From Oscillospiraceae bacterium (GTDB lineage Bacteria; Bacillota; Clostridia; Oscillospirales; Oscillospiraceae): DNA of 64,000 nt. Made by a program: the position numbers and the translations under genes. Below the pieces are notes generated by a model. The model had not been told where the DNA came from, searched no databases, and saw nothing but the letters and a program-made list of their open reading frames with translations. Positions 25,845-33,760 of this stretch are shown piece after piece (position 1 is the stretch's first letter; each line of letters starts with the position of its first letter). The stretch lies in assembly GCA_009777775.1 (NCBI GenBank), contig WRLE01000016.1:1-64000 (forward strand), given 5' to 3'.

Positions 25845-27044
25845 ATGTCATATTATGGAGGCGGTGGGCGTGATAGGCGCGAGACGCGAACGGCGAGGGA
25901 AAGTGCCAGCGTCCATGAAGGAAATTTCATATTAATGCGAAAAGACGTTCCCGTTTGTGCATTTAGCATTAACAGCTCAAGGGGGGCGAATTATCGCATT
26001 GCTGTTGATATTCTAGAAACTTTTGATGAAGAAAGATTACCCATTGAAGTGCAAAACTTCTCCAATATGGGTTATTTCCTCATAGAAAGACTGACTCCTG
26101 TTTTTCGTGGATATTTAGGACGCTCCGTGTTGATAAATGGTGAACCTCTGAGTAATAGTATTAGAAATATCATTGAATATACAGGTGGTATGTCCCTAAT
26201 TGATGACTTTTGGATGAAGCTGCCTGGAGACGATGAAAAAACATGGGAAAAGTGCAATTTATTCACCAACGATATAAGCGATGAAATTGCTGCCATATCC
26301 TTTTCCGGCGATGGCAGGTACAATGCAGATGGTTTCGTACATTCCCCCGAGTTCACCACCGATGGTATGATGGACAAGGCTTGGCGAAGGATAGATGGAA
26401 AGACGAGCCTTTACAAAGCGGGTACAGGCTGGGGAAATCAAGGCAATGTACAATATTCCGAGTATTATGCAGCGCAGATTGCTCAAAGGCTTGGTTTGCG
26501 ACATGTGAATTATGGATTGGAGACTTGGCTAGGTCGCTTATGCTCAACTTGCGAATTGTTTACCTCTGAAAAATACTCATATTTATCAGGCAAAAAAGCA
26601 TTGTCAGGTGATGTGGACAGCTTTGTTGCTAGTTTAGACAAGGACAGCCAAATCTATCAAGATTTGGCTGATACCCTTTTGTTTGATGGAATTGTGGGCA
26701 ATGGTAGGCATTTGGGCAACTTTGGTTTTATCCAAGACAACGATACCATGGAGCTTGTGGGCTTGGCACCTATATTTGACAATGGCTCTGCTTTATTTAA
26801 CCGTATACCCGATGCCAATTTGATAATTCCTGCATATACATCCACTTTTTTCAAATTAAGCAGCAGGATGTATCACCAAGCAAGCGTGAACGAAATCAGA
26901 GCCATGCTCACAGCTAGACAATTCGAGCTGGCAAAATTGATGGATGGTTTCGAGTTTACAAGGCATCCCGAGCATAACCTGAACGATGGTCGTTTGAAGG
27001 TATTGGAACGTATTGTCCAGAGAAGAGCTTTGCAGCTTACTTAA
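25845..27044 (+). CDS. HipA-like kinase domain protein
   Basis: A 399-aa protein whose C-terminal half resembles HipA-type Ser/Thr kinases. It has a lysine-containing segment TSLYKAG (about residue 187), the catalytic-loop-like IVGNGRHLGNFGFI (about 285-298) and the metal-binding APIFDNGSALF (about 306-316). The N-terminal 170 residues are not the usual HipA N-domain, and no HipB antitoxin gene is adjacent. A stand-alone regulatory kinase is therefore more likely than a HipBA toxin. AAGGAG precedes the ATG. It follows the hemerythrin by 19 nt. Confidence 0.7.
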   Translation: MSYYGGGGRDRRETRTARESASVHEGNFILMRKDVPVCAFSINSSRGANYRIAVDILETFDEERLPIEVQNFSNMGYFLIERLTPVFRGYLGRSVLINGEPLSNSIRNIIEYTGGMSLIDDFWMKLPGDDEKTWEKCNLFTNDISDEIAAISFSGDGRYNADGFVHSPEFTTDGMMDKAWRRIDGKTSLYKAGTGWGNQGNVQYSEYYAAQIAQRLGLRHVNYGLETWLGRLCSTCELFTSEKYSYLSGKKALSGDVDSFVASLDKDSQIYQDLADTLLFDGIVGNGRHLGNFGFIQDNDTMELVGLAPIFDNGSALFNRIPDANLIIPAYTSTFFKLSSRMYHQASVNEIRAMLTARQFELAKLMDGFEFTRHPEHNLNDGRLKVLERIVQRRALQLT

Positions 27045-27133
27045 TTTTTGATTGCTGACGATAGATTATACATGGAGACTTTGTGTGGAACTCGTTATTA
27101 ATGTTTCTCATAAAACGGAAAGTGCTATGTATG

Positions 27134-27241
27134 AGATTCTTCGCTGACGCTCTTAAATGACACGGTGAGTGCTGGCTAAGCATATCGATGAGTGCTTTTT
27201 GAGTGTGTTGCGATGCTCTTAAATGACACTGTGAGTGCTGG
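27134..27241 (-). repeat. dispersed repeat A, two partial copies
   Basis: Copy one (27134-27175) begins AGATTCTTCGCTGACG and ends GGTGAGTGCTGG. Copy two (27215-27241) repeats only GCTCTTAAATGACAC...GTGAGTGCTGG. They lie in the gap between the convergent HipA-like and VOC genes. Confidence 0.7.
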
Positions 27242-27259
27242 TGTAGTATGACTCTAAAA

Positions 27260-27622
27260 TCAGCTTTTCATGAATTGGACTCTATAGCCATCGGGGTCAT
27301 TGACAAAGAAAAAACTAGTATTTGGATTCGGGCTAGAGATTGCACCGTCGGTCTCGTAGCCTTTTTCTTTTACCAGAGCAATCATGTCATTGAGTTCCAT
27401 TTCCGTTTGAAAGCCAAGGGAAATGCCGCTTCCTGCATTGACAGCTTCAGATGAGCCTCTGCCAATTAATTCCACTTCAGTGCCGCCACTGCTAAGGAAG
27501 ACTATTTCGGCACCGCTGCCAGAGCTGAATCTACGGGTGATTTCCAAGCCAACGATTTCTTGGTAAAACTTTACGGAAGCTTCCAGGTCTTTTACCGACA
27601 ATGTGACATGTACGAATTTCAT
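27260..27622 (-). CDS. VOC family (glyoxalase I-like) protein
   Basis: A 120-aa single-module glyoxalase/bleomycin-resistance fold protein. The beta-alpha-beta-beta-beta repeats are readable: KFVHVTLSVKDLEASVKFYQEIVGL at the start and FFFVNDPDGYRVQFMK at the end. Metal ligands H5 and the central and C-terminal acidic/Gln positions are consistent with GloA-like enzymes, but the substrate cannot be assigned. AAAGGAG lies 8 nt upstream of the ATG on the minus strand. Confidence 0.85.
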   Translation of the reverse strand: MKFVHVTLSVKDLEASVKFYQEIVGLEITRRFSSGSGAEIVFLSSGGTEVELIGRGSSEAVNAGSGISLGFQTEMELNDMIALVKEKGYETDGAISSPNPNTSFFFVNDPDGYRVQFMKS

Positions 27623-27783
27623 GGTGATTTCTCCTTTTTTTATTTGTTTAATAATTATAACTGATTAGAACTCCATGATTTTGAAAATGTAGCGTAAACT
27701 CTTATTTCTAATAATCCTAGAAACACATTAGAATTAGTTGCTTCGCGTCCTTTCATATAAAAAGTTTTGAGCTAGAGAAAAAT

Positions 27784-27795
27784 GCTACATGTAGC
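27784..27795 (-). terminator. short terminator after the L,D-transpeptidase gene
   Basis: On the minus strand the self-complementary GCTACATGTAGC is followed by ATTTTT, 6 nt after the stop codon. Confidence 0.5.
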
Positions 27796-27800
27796 TGCAT

Positions 27801-29981
27801 TTAATGAACAACAACCGTTGTGCCGTCGGGGATGTTGTCATATATGAACCAAATATCTTCGTCATACATCCGAACGCAACCAAGGCTAATGGGATAGCCA
27901 ATGCTGGGGTCTCGAATCTCCGTTGTGTTTGGATAATATAGCCTGGAATGGAAAGCGTAGCCGATGCTGCCTCGGAATCTGACCACTGGTTTAACAGTGT
28001 AAGTTGCTGTTGTCCATCCGTGTAGCTGCTTATATGATGTTGTCCAAACTCCTGGAGGTGTGCCTCTGCCTGGAGCACCTGTGCCAACGATGCAGCTTCT
28101 GATGAGTTCCCAGATATTTTCATCATTTCGCATGAATATATTGACCCTTTGATAGGCAAGGTTAATCCATAACAGATACTCAGAATTGCTTTTATATCCC
28201 TTTGCATTGACCCAGACGGTCTTTTCGTAGTCGCTTAAATCGTTTTCCAATGCCCATTCCAATGTATAATCGCCTAGATATCCCAAGGTTACTTTTTCAA
28301 GTACACTTTTTGCGTCAATGGAAAGCCAATAGGCGGTGTCATAATTTTCCAAAATAACGCTATTACTGTCGGAAATTTGTTGCATTTCACCCTGTACTGT
28401 CGTATAGCTGATTTCCACTTTTATTTCAGCTATTTCATCCATTCCGTAACTATATTCAAATAAATGGGAAAAGGCGGGGAGAGCATCATCTGTCATAAAT
28501 GCTTGTTCCAGCATAGGTACATCGTCCAGATACCAAACAAGAGCATACTCAATGCCAGGCTGGGCATCCACCAGGGAAGCGGAGGCAAGCAATGCTTCGC
28601 CAACTGGTAAAGTATCGGGTATTTCAACATTAACAATTGCGTTTTCCAAGCCATAATCAGTGGCATCAATTACATTGCTGGCAAAAATATCCAGCATTGT
28701 TTCTTGGGTATAACGTATAGTCTCGGCGAAACCCATTCCGCTGACTTCGGAGTCTTGGCTCTTTATCAACAATTCGCCAATATTGCCATCTATTATTAAT
28801 CGACTCCCAATGGCATCATCTAGTAATACTATGCTGTCCACCTGAGCACCTTGGGATATGGTTATTTTATTATCACTTCCGGAAACCAGGAGAGTTTTCA
28901 CATTTCCAGAGATGCTCACCTCGCGGCTGCTCCCGCATATTTCTATATTCCTTATACCTTGGACTGAAACCTTACCATTACCAGCTCCAATAACTAGACA
29001 ATCAACAACAGCAGAGTTATTTGGAATCACCCTGACATCTCCATTTTGGTTTACCAATGTGAGCTGCTTTATATGACTGGAGTTAGTAATTGAGAGAGAT
29101 TTTAAGTTATGGGAGCGGATGATAATGCGCTCGGCGGTGACATTGTTGAATACAAGGTCGGCTGCGTTGCAATCAAACCATACCGTTCGATTGAAATCCA
29201 CTCCGAATAGCCTAGCTGAACCGTTCACCACTGCACTGTAAGAGACATTGCCATAAAGGTTGCTAGCTGGGGTGAATCTGCCCACTATCCTATAAATGAC
29301 TGTGAGGAAAGCAGCCAAACTTATTTCATCTTGAGGACAAAGCTTTTCATCGTTGCCATTGAGCAAATCTAAAACTGTCAATGAAGCAATGGCTTTAGTG
29401 TTTTCTGGAGATATTTCATGGTAATCTTCGAAGCGTTCCAAAGCCGAATAGTCTGGGTCTGTTTCAATGAGGGAAAAGGCTTTCGCAATCAAAGCAAAGG
29501 CATCTTGTCGAGATATGGGCCTATAAAGGTCGATGGCATAAAATTGGATGTGGGTATCTATTTCTTGGATGCTGTCTAGATCTCTGATGTTATCAATGTC
29601 TTCGATGCTGTCAGAATCCCTGAAGCTGTCCATGTCTTGGGAAGGCTCTGATATCAAACCGAAGTGAATTGCCCTTGCTAAATAATCGTTGTCCTTTTCG
29701 TCTTCTAAAACCATTGACAAAGGCACTTGTGCCTTTTCCGTGGCATTAAAAACCTTACATAATATCGTGAGAGCGTGAATGGTGCTAATGCTTTCATCGG
29801 GGAGGACGTATCCTTCGTATCCATCCACTAGACCATCGTTTTGCGCTTTTCTCAGAGAGGAGGCAGCCCAATGCTCTCCCATTGCTGTGCTGTCTTGGGT
29901 GGGAGCGAATGCACTGGCTAAAGGAGATAGGAGGGTTATTATAACTAGAGCGTAAATTATTATGCGCATTATGTTTTTCAT
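27801..29981 (-). CDS. cell-wall L,D-transpeptidase with S-layer homology domains
   Basis: A 726-aa secreted protein. A signal peptide is clear (MRIIIYALVIITLLSPLASAFA). SLH-like modules follow (HWAASSLRKAQNDGLVDGY near residues 37-55, SRQDAFALIAKAF near 158), with an Asp/Ile-rich linker of repeats (DSIEDIDNIRDLDSI). The C-terminal YkuD domain ends with the active-site motif AFHSRLYYP...ISLGCVRMYDED, the catalytic Cys near residue 704. The enzyme cross-links peptidoglycan; the SLH modules should anchor it to secondary wall polymer. A beta-rich middle (about 240-430) with repeated asparagine/valine ladders looks like a right-handed beta-helix. SD is AAGGAGG. Confidence 0.88.
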   Translation of the reverse strand: MKNIMRIIIYALVIITLLSPLASAFAPTQDSTAMGEHWAASSLRKAQNDGLVDGYEGYVLPDESISTIHALTILCKVFNATEKAQVPLSMVLEDEKDNDYLARAIHFGLISEPSQDMDSFRDSDSIEDIDNIRDLDSIQEIDTHIQFYAIDLYRPISRQDAFALIAKAFSLIETDPDYSALERFEDYHEISPENTKAIASLTVLDLLNGNDEKLCPQDEISLAAFLTVIYRIVGRFTPASNLYGNVSYSAVVNGSARLFGVDFNRTVWFDCNAADLVFNNVTAERIIIRSHNLKSLSITNSSHIKQLTLVNQNGDVRVIPNNSAVVDCLVIGAGNGKVSVQGIRNIEICGSSREVSISGNVKTLLVSGSDNKITISQGAQVDSIVLLDDAIGSRLIIDGNIGELLIKSQDSEVSGMGFAETIRYTQETMLDIFASNVIDATDYGLENAIVNVEIPDTLPVGEALLASASLVDAQPGIEYALVWYLDDVPMLEQAFMTDDALPAFSHLFEYSYGMDEIAEIKVEISYTTVQGEMQQISDSNSVILENYDTAYWLSIDAKSVLEKVTLGYLGDYTLEWALENDLSDYEKTVWVNAKGYKSNSEYLLWINLAYQRVNIFMRNDENIWELIRSCIVGTGAPGRGTPPGVWTTSYKQLHGWTTATYTVKPVVRFRGSIGYAFHSRLYYPNTTEIRDPSIGYPISLGCVRMYDEDIWFIYDNIPDGTTVVVH

Positions 29982-30129
29982 AAATACCTCCTTGGATGGA
30001 TAAGTAAGCTCATAAAAATAAATATGTAAAAATTGTGTGACGATACTGGTTTCTTTGCGAAAAAAATGCTATACTTTGTTGACATCAAACTGATGCATCA
30101 TTTTGCATCGGCTCGGGGGCTATTGGTTG

Positions 30130-30525
30130 ATGAGGAACAAGCTTCGCAACCTAATGACAGGAAGATATGGACCAGATCATCTAAACATTGCGATGGTCAT
30201 TACTTCCTTTGTCATCAATTTATTACACCTCATATTACGCATTGCATCAATGCTATATATGTCGTGGGGATTTCTCGTGCTGTCTGTTTTTCGTATGTTA
30301 TCGCGAAACATAGAACGGCGACGGGGAGAAAACGATACTTTTATTAGGTATTGGTGGCCGGTGAGAACGCAAATCGGGCGCTTGCTTGCCAATGTTAAAC
30401 ATGGAAAGACCCACAGATTTATTAAATGCAATGGCTGCGGGAATACTTTGCGGGTTCCAAAGGGTAGCGGTAAATTGCAAATAACCTGCCCGAAATGTGG
30501 AGAGCGGTTTATAAAGAAGACTTAA
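30130..30525 (+). CDS. membrane protein with C-terminal zinc ribbon
   Basis: 131 aa from the ATG at 30130. Two hydrophobic segments (about residues 20-57) are followed by a basic linker and a C-terminal zinc ribbon with two CxxC knuckles (CNGCGNTLRVPKG ... CPKCGERF). The family is seen in Clostridia but has no assigned function; a membrane-tethered nucleic-acid or protein adaptor is a guess. The SD is poor (GGGGG 12 nt upstream); the upstream in-frame ATG at 30103 is also possible. It is divergent from the L,D-transpeptidase gene. A terminator follows at 30664-30694. Confidence 0.7.
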   Translation: MRNKLRNLMTGRYGPDHLNIAMVITSFVINLLHLILRIASMLYMSWGFLVLSVFRMLSRNIERRRGENDTFIRYWWPVRTQIGRLLANVKHGKTHRFIKCNGCGNTLRVPKGSGKLQITCPKCGERFIKKT

Positions 30526-30530
30526 TATAC

Positions 30531-30562
30531 AGTGTCATCCTAGAGCGTCAGCGAAGGATCTT
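30531..30562 (+). repeat. dispersed repeat A, variant copy
   Basis: AGTGTCATCC followed by AGAGCGTCAGCGAAGGATCTTA, starting 6 nt after the zinc-ribbon gene stop. Confidence 0.65.
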
Positions 30563-30663
30563 ACTACACCGATATTGTTGATATATAAGATTGCCACTTC
30601 GCTACGCTCCTCGCATTGGCACTTTTTGCAACTTGCACTAGTGCTTTAATATTAACGACAATT

Positions 30664-30694
30664 GCAGCTTTGTTAAAGCTGCGTTTTCTTTTTT
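30664..30694 (+). terminator. terminator of the zinc-ribbon gene, overlapping the dnaC end
   Basis: GCAGCTTT-GTT-AAAGCTGC followed by GTTTTCTTTTTT on the plus strand. The minus-strand stop codon of the DnaC-like gene lies in the loop. Confidence 0.7.
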
Positions 30695-31665
30695 CGCCTG
30701 ATGTCATCGCCGCGAAATGTTAAAATATCATATTCTCCTTCGATGCGAGACATGATGGGGTCGGAATAGCGGTTGCGGAGATCATCGAGTTTCAAATTAG
30801 AACTTATAATTGTTTTTTTACCAGTTATCAACCTGGTGTTGATTATATCATATAGTGTGCTAATGGTGAAAGAATTCGTCATTTCCGAGCCTAAGTCGTC
30901 TAAGATAAGCAAATCGCATTGCATATATCTATTCGCTTCGCTTTGTCTGTCCTCACTGTCCTCTGTTCTATTGAAACGAAGCTCCTCAAAAACTGAAAAA
31001 AGAGATATAGCCGTGTCATAAACAACAGAATGTCCGTTATCCGAAACAACACGGGCTATGCAAGCAGAGAGAAATGTTTTTCCCAAACCGGTGGAGCCGT
31101 TGAAAAACAAACTAATATTTTTGTCGCTAAATTTACGGGCATACTCTACACAAGTTTCATATATCAGCTCCATGCTTCGACGAGGTGAAATGCTCTCTCC
31201 AGGTGAAGTGCCATCGCTATAATATGATAAATCAAAGTTGTCAAAGGTTTCATTGCCAAGCTTTAATAGATTGCTCAATGATTTCTTTTGTTCTTCTTTA
31301 TATAATTCCAATAGACAAGCACATATACTGGTGCCCACATAGCCGCTGTCTTGGCAATCGGGGCAAAAATAAGCATCATCTAAATATGACTCAGAATAAC
31401 CGATTCTCTCCAGCTCCATGCGCCTTTGGTCTTGGAGCTCGAGATTTTTTATACGTATTTCATCAATTTCGTCTTCATTATTTTTTGACAGAGCTATACT
31501 GACAAGATTCCTCATGGTTTCTCGAATTTCCAAATCCAAACTACGCATAAGGGGAGAAATAGCATAGACACGCTCCAGCTTTCGCTCGAACTCTTCATCG
31601 TTTCTTCTTCGTCTTTGTGCCAGCGTAGTTCTAGCTTTCGCTAGAGTTTTTCCATCCAGCGGCAA
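30673..31665 (-). CDS. DnaC/DnaI-like primosomal helicase-loader ATPase
   Basis: A 330-aa AAA+ protein. A helical N-terminus is followed by a zinc-binding segment, CPDCQDSGYVGTSICAC (about residues 105-121), as in DnaI. It has Walker A GSTGLGKTFLS (about 194-204), Walker B LLILDDLGSE (about 255-264) and sensor residues in IISSNLKLDDL. It loads the replicative helicase. The start is TTG: GGGAGG lies 8 nt upstream and the reading frame has no better start. It begins 15 nt after the DnaD-like gene, forming a primosome pair as in many Clostridia. Confidence 0.88.
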   Translation of the reverse strand: MPLDGKTLAKARTTLAQRRRRNDEEFERKLERVYAISPLMRSLDLEIRETMRNLVSIALSKNNEDEIDEIRIKNLELQDQRRMELERIGYSESYLDDAYFCPDCQDSGYVGTSICACLLELYKEEQKKSLSNLLKLGNETFDNFDLSYYSDGTSPGESISPRRSMELIYETCVEYARKFSDKNISLFFNGSTGLGKTFLSACIARVVSDNGHSVVYDTAISLFSVFEELRFNRTEDSEDRQSEANRYMQCDLLILDDLGSEMTNSFTISTLYDIINTRLITGKKTIISSNLKLDDLRNRYSDPIMSRIEGEYDILTFRGDDIRRKKKTQL

Positions 31666-31680
31666 CGCTAATTCCTCCCT

Positions 31681-32643
31681 TTAATCATTTTTCAATCGTT
31701 CGAGTAGCCTTTCCATGCGTTGGAACTCTTCTTGCGTTGTTACTCCGAATTTTTCGTCCAAGTTTCTCAAATCGTTGCCTTTTGTTTTGTTTTGTTGCAC
31801 AGAATCTTTGGTGACTATATCTTGTACTGTGAGTAAACCTCTTTTTTTCCACCTTAGTATAATGCTGTTTGCATATTTAAAAATACGCTCTCCAGTGTTT
31901 TCCATTGTGAGCTCTGCTGCGATTTCCACGGCTTGGGCAGTATATCCCAGCTTTATCCATGAGCTGATATATGCTTTTTCCGATGGTTTCAGCTCCCGAT
32001 CCACCACTCCCATGGCTATTTTCATGTCGTCTCGCAAAGCTCTGGTATTATCAAGTGTTTTTAAATATTCTTCAGCCAGTTCCAATGTGAAGAGTTCTTC
32101 CTTTTCCCAATCATCAGCCGCTTTTTTTATATAGCTCAATGAAGGTCTGCGTAGCTTACCACTCATTTTTGCTTCGTCGATGCAATGATTTATTAATAAA
32201 ATGATGACAGTTATAGGTAAATGATGACCTATATACATGGCATATAGGGTTTTTAGTTCAAATTCCTTTAAATGCCGACCAAAAATACTTTGAGTTTCAT
32301 CAATTAATGTGGCAAAATTTGCATCATTTTCCTTGGCTTCCAAAATCTCTTCTATCGTATACTCTTTTGGTGCTTCTTCATCTGTCAGCATGGAATCATC
32401 AATGCCATCGGGAGAGCCTACAAGGGCGAACATGGAAAGCCTAGCCAAGGCGGAGGCAACCCAGCCATCGCTTTTACCCAGAGCTTCCGCCGCACCCTTT
32501 TGGGTGATTTTTCCACTGGTACGTAGTATATACAAGTATAGTAAAGCGGCATCGCCATCGCCCAATTGAATTAACCTGTCAATTGTGTTTACAGCGATGA
32601 TAACTGCTTCAGGGTCGATGATTTCAAAGGATTTTTCGGACAT
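31681..32643 (-). CDS. DnaD domain protein (primosome component)
   Basis: A 320-aa protein with an N-terminal winged-helix-like region (about residues 1-90). Two DnaD/DnaB_2 repeats follow: the segment IFGRHLKEFELKTLYAMYIGHHLP (about 119-142) through SLSYIKKAADDWEKE, then MGVVDRELKPSEKAYISSWIKLGYTAQAVEIAAE. The end of the second repeat has IFKYANSIILRWKKRGLLTV, close to the YxxxIxxxW signature of DnaD. It acts in primosome assembly upstream of the DnaC-like loader. AGGGTG lies 5 nt before the ATG. Confidence 0.88.
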   Translation of the reverse strand: MSEKSFEIIDPEAVIIAVNTIDRLIQLGDGDAALLYLYILRTSGKITQKGAAEALGKSDGWVASALARLSMFALVGSPDGIDDSMLTDEEAPKEYTIEEILEAKENDANFATLIDETQSIFGRHLKEFELKTLYAMYIGHHLPITVIILLINHCIDEAKMSGKLRRPSLSYIKKAADDWEKEELFTLELAEEYLKTLDNTRALRDDMKIAMGVVDRELKPSEKAYISSWIKLGYTAQAVEIAAELTMENTGERIFKYANSIILRWKKRGLLTVQDIVTKDSVQQNKTKGNDLRNLDEKFGVTTQEEFQRMERLLERLKND

Positions 32644-32669
32644 ACTAACACCCTGTTTCCGGTGATTTC

Positions 32670-33611
32670 TTAATACTCGTAGCTTCCGCCACCGATGAAT
32701 TCCCTTAGTATGGAATCTGCTGGGACAATGGCGGAATCGATTTGTTCAAATTCTTGAAGCTCGGGGAGCATACCGTATAGTTCATCGCTTCGATCGGTTT
32801 CCTCGGGTATGTGGCGCAGTGCATCGAGGGCATAGGGCTTCATCACTGTGACCTCGTATTGCATGGATGAATCGAAGAGGATGTCAGCTTTATATTTAAA
32901 TGGTGAAATATACTCTTTTTCACCACGGCGAACATTTGCCCACATTCTGATGGTATCTAAAGCTCCTGTTCCTCGGAAAAAGGAATCTCGCACCACACGC
33001 CTCATCAACCTTGTCCAAGTTCTCTTAAAACAAATATCATTTTTATTGATAATATCCGAACGTGCGCTGATATATAGTTTGAAAGCGTTGGGATGCTTGC
33101 TTGTTAGTAAATCGTTGAGAGCATGTATCCCTTCGAAAATAACAACTTCCCCTTCGTGAAGCTTCAGGCTCACCGCTCTTTCGGGTATGCGAAGCTGGGA
33201 TTTAAAGTCAAAGTGGGGAATCTCCACCTCGATTCCCTGTTCTAACTTGGTGAAATGGTCAACTAACAATTCTAAATCAAGACAATATGGGGATTCCAAG
33301 TCAATTTCTCCGTCATCTGTGCGAGGAGCGGTTTGGGGGTCGTGGGAGGTGTAATACTTATCCATCGCTATGGGATGGGCGTGGATACCAATCCCTTCAA
33401 GGGCATCGCAGATTTTTTTCGCTGTGGTGGTTTTTCCAGAACCAGAGGGTCCCGACAAAAATACCACACGGCTCAATTCAGACCGCTCTGCAATTGATGC
33501 TGCGACTTCATCAACCTTTCGATTAAAAATAGCCTCACACTCCTGAGCAAACCCCCGAGGATCAGCAACAGCGCGCTTATTAATGGTTTCGATACTATAA
33601 GGATAAGGCAT
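32670..33611 (-). CDS. uridine kinase-like P-loop nucleoside kinase
   Basis: 313 aa from the ATG at 33611, which has AAGGAG 7 nt upstream; an earlier ATG at 33665 lies in AT-rich repeats and lacks an SD. Walker A is FLSGPSGSGKTTTAKK (about residues 50-65). The uridine kinase/phosphoribulokinase pattern follows: MDKYYT, then YCLDLELLVDHF, IPHFDFKSQLR, and VVIFEGIHALND. It would phosphorylate a nucleoside or related substrate. The N-terminal 45 residues and a C-terminal extension distinguish it from short Udk. It lies 26 nt upstream of the dnaD-like gene. Confidence 0.85.
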   Translation of the reverse strand: MPYPYSIETINKRAVADPRGFAQECEAIFNRKVDEVAASIAERSELSRVVFLSGPSGSGKTTTAKKICDALEGIGIHAHPIAMDKYYTSHDPQTAPRTDDGEIDLESPYCLDLELLVDHFTKLEQGIEVEIPHFDFKSQLRIPERAVSLKLHEGEVVIFEGIHALNDLLTSKHPNAFKLYISARSDIINKNDICFKRTWTRLMRRVVRDSFFRGTGALDTIRMWANVRRGEKEYISPFKYKADILFDSSMQYEVTVMKPYALDALRHIPEETDRSDELYGMLPELQEFEQIDSAIVPADSILREFIGGGSYEY

Positions 33612-33619
33612 GGCGGGTC

Positions 33620-33760
33620 TCCTTGAATAATTAATAATGAATAATGAACGATGAACGATGGTCAATTAACGATTATTATTGAACTTAAGTTTAATGTATT
33701 AATCGACGAGTTGAAAACAACGATAAATAATTATTCATTATTCATCATTCATTATTAATT
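33620..33760. repeat. AT-rich AATGAATAATGAAC-type repeats between genes
   Basis: Runs of ATTAATAATGAATAATGAACG (33626-33662) and the near-mirror ATTATTCATTATTCATC (33730-33757) flank the gap between hemZ and the uridine-kinase-like gene. The same low-complexity motif recurs at about 46397, 57957, 58140 and 58478. Confidence 0.6.

Noticed and set aside
25845-27044. HipBA toxin-antitoxin
   Set aside because: There is no adjacent HTH HipB gene, and the N-terminal region is not HipA-like; only the kinase-like half is shared.
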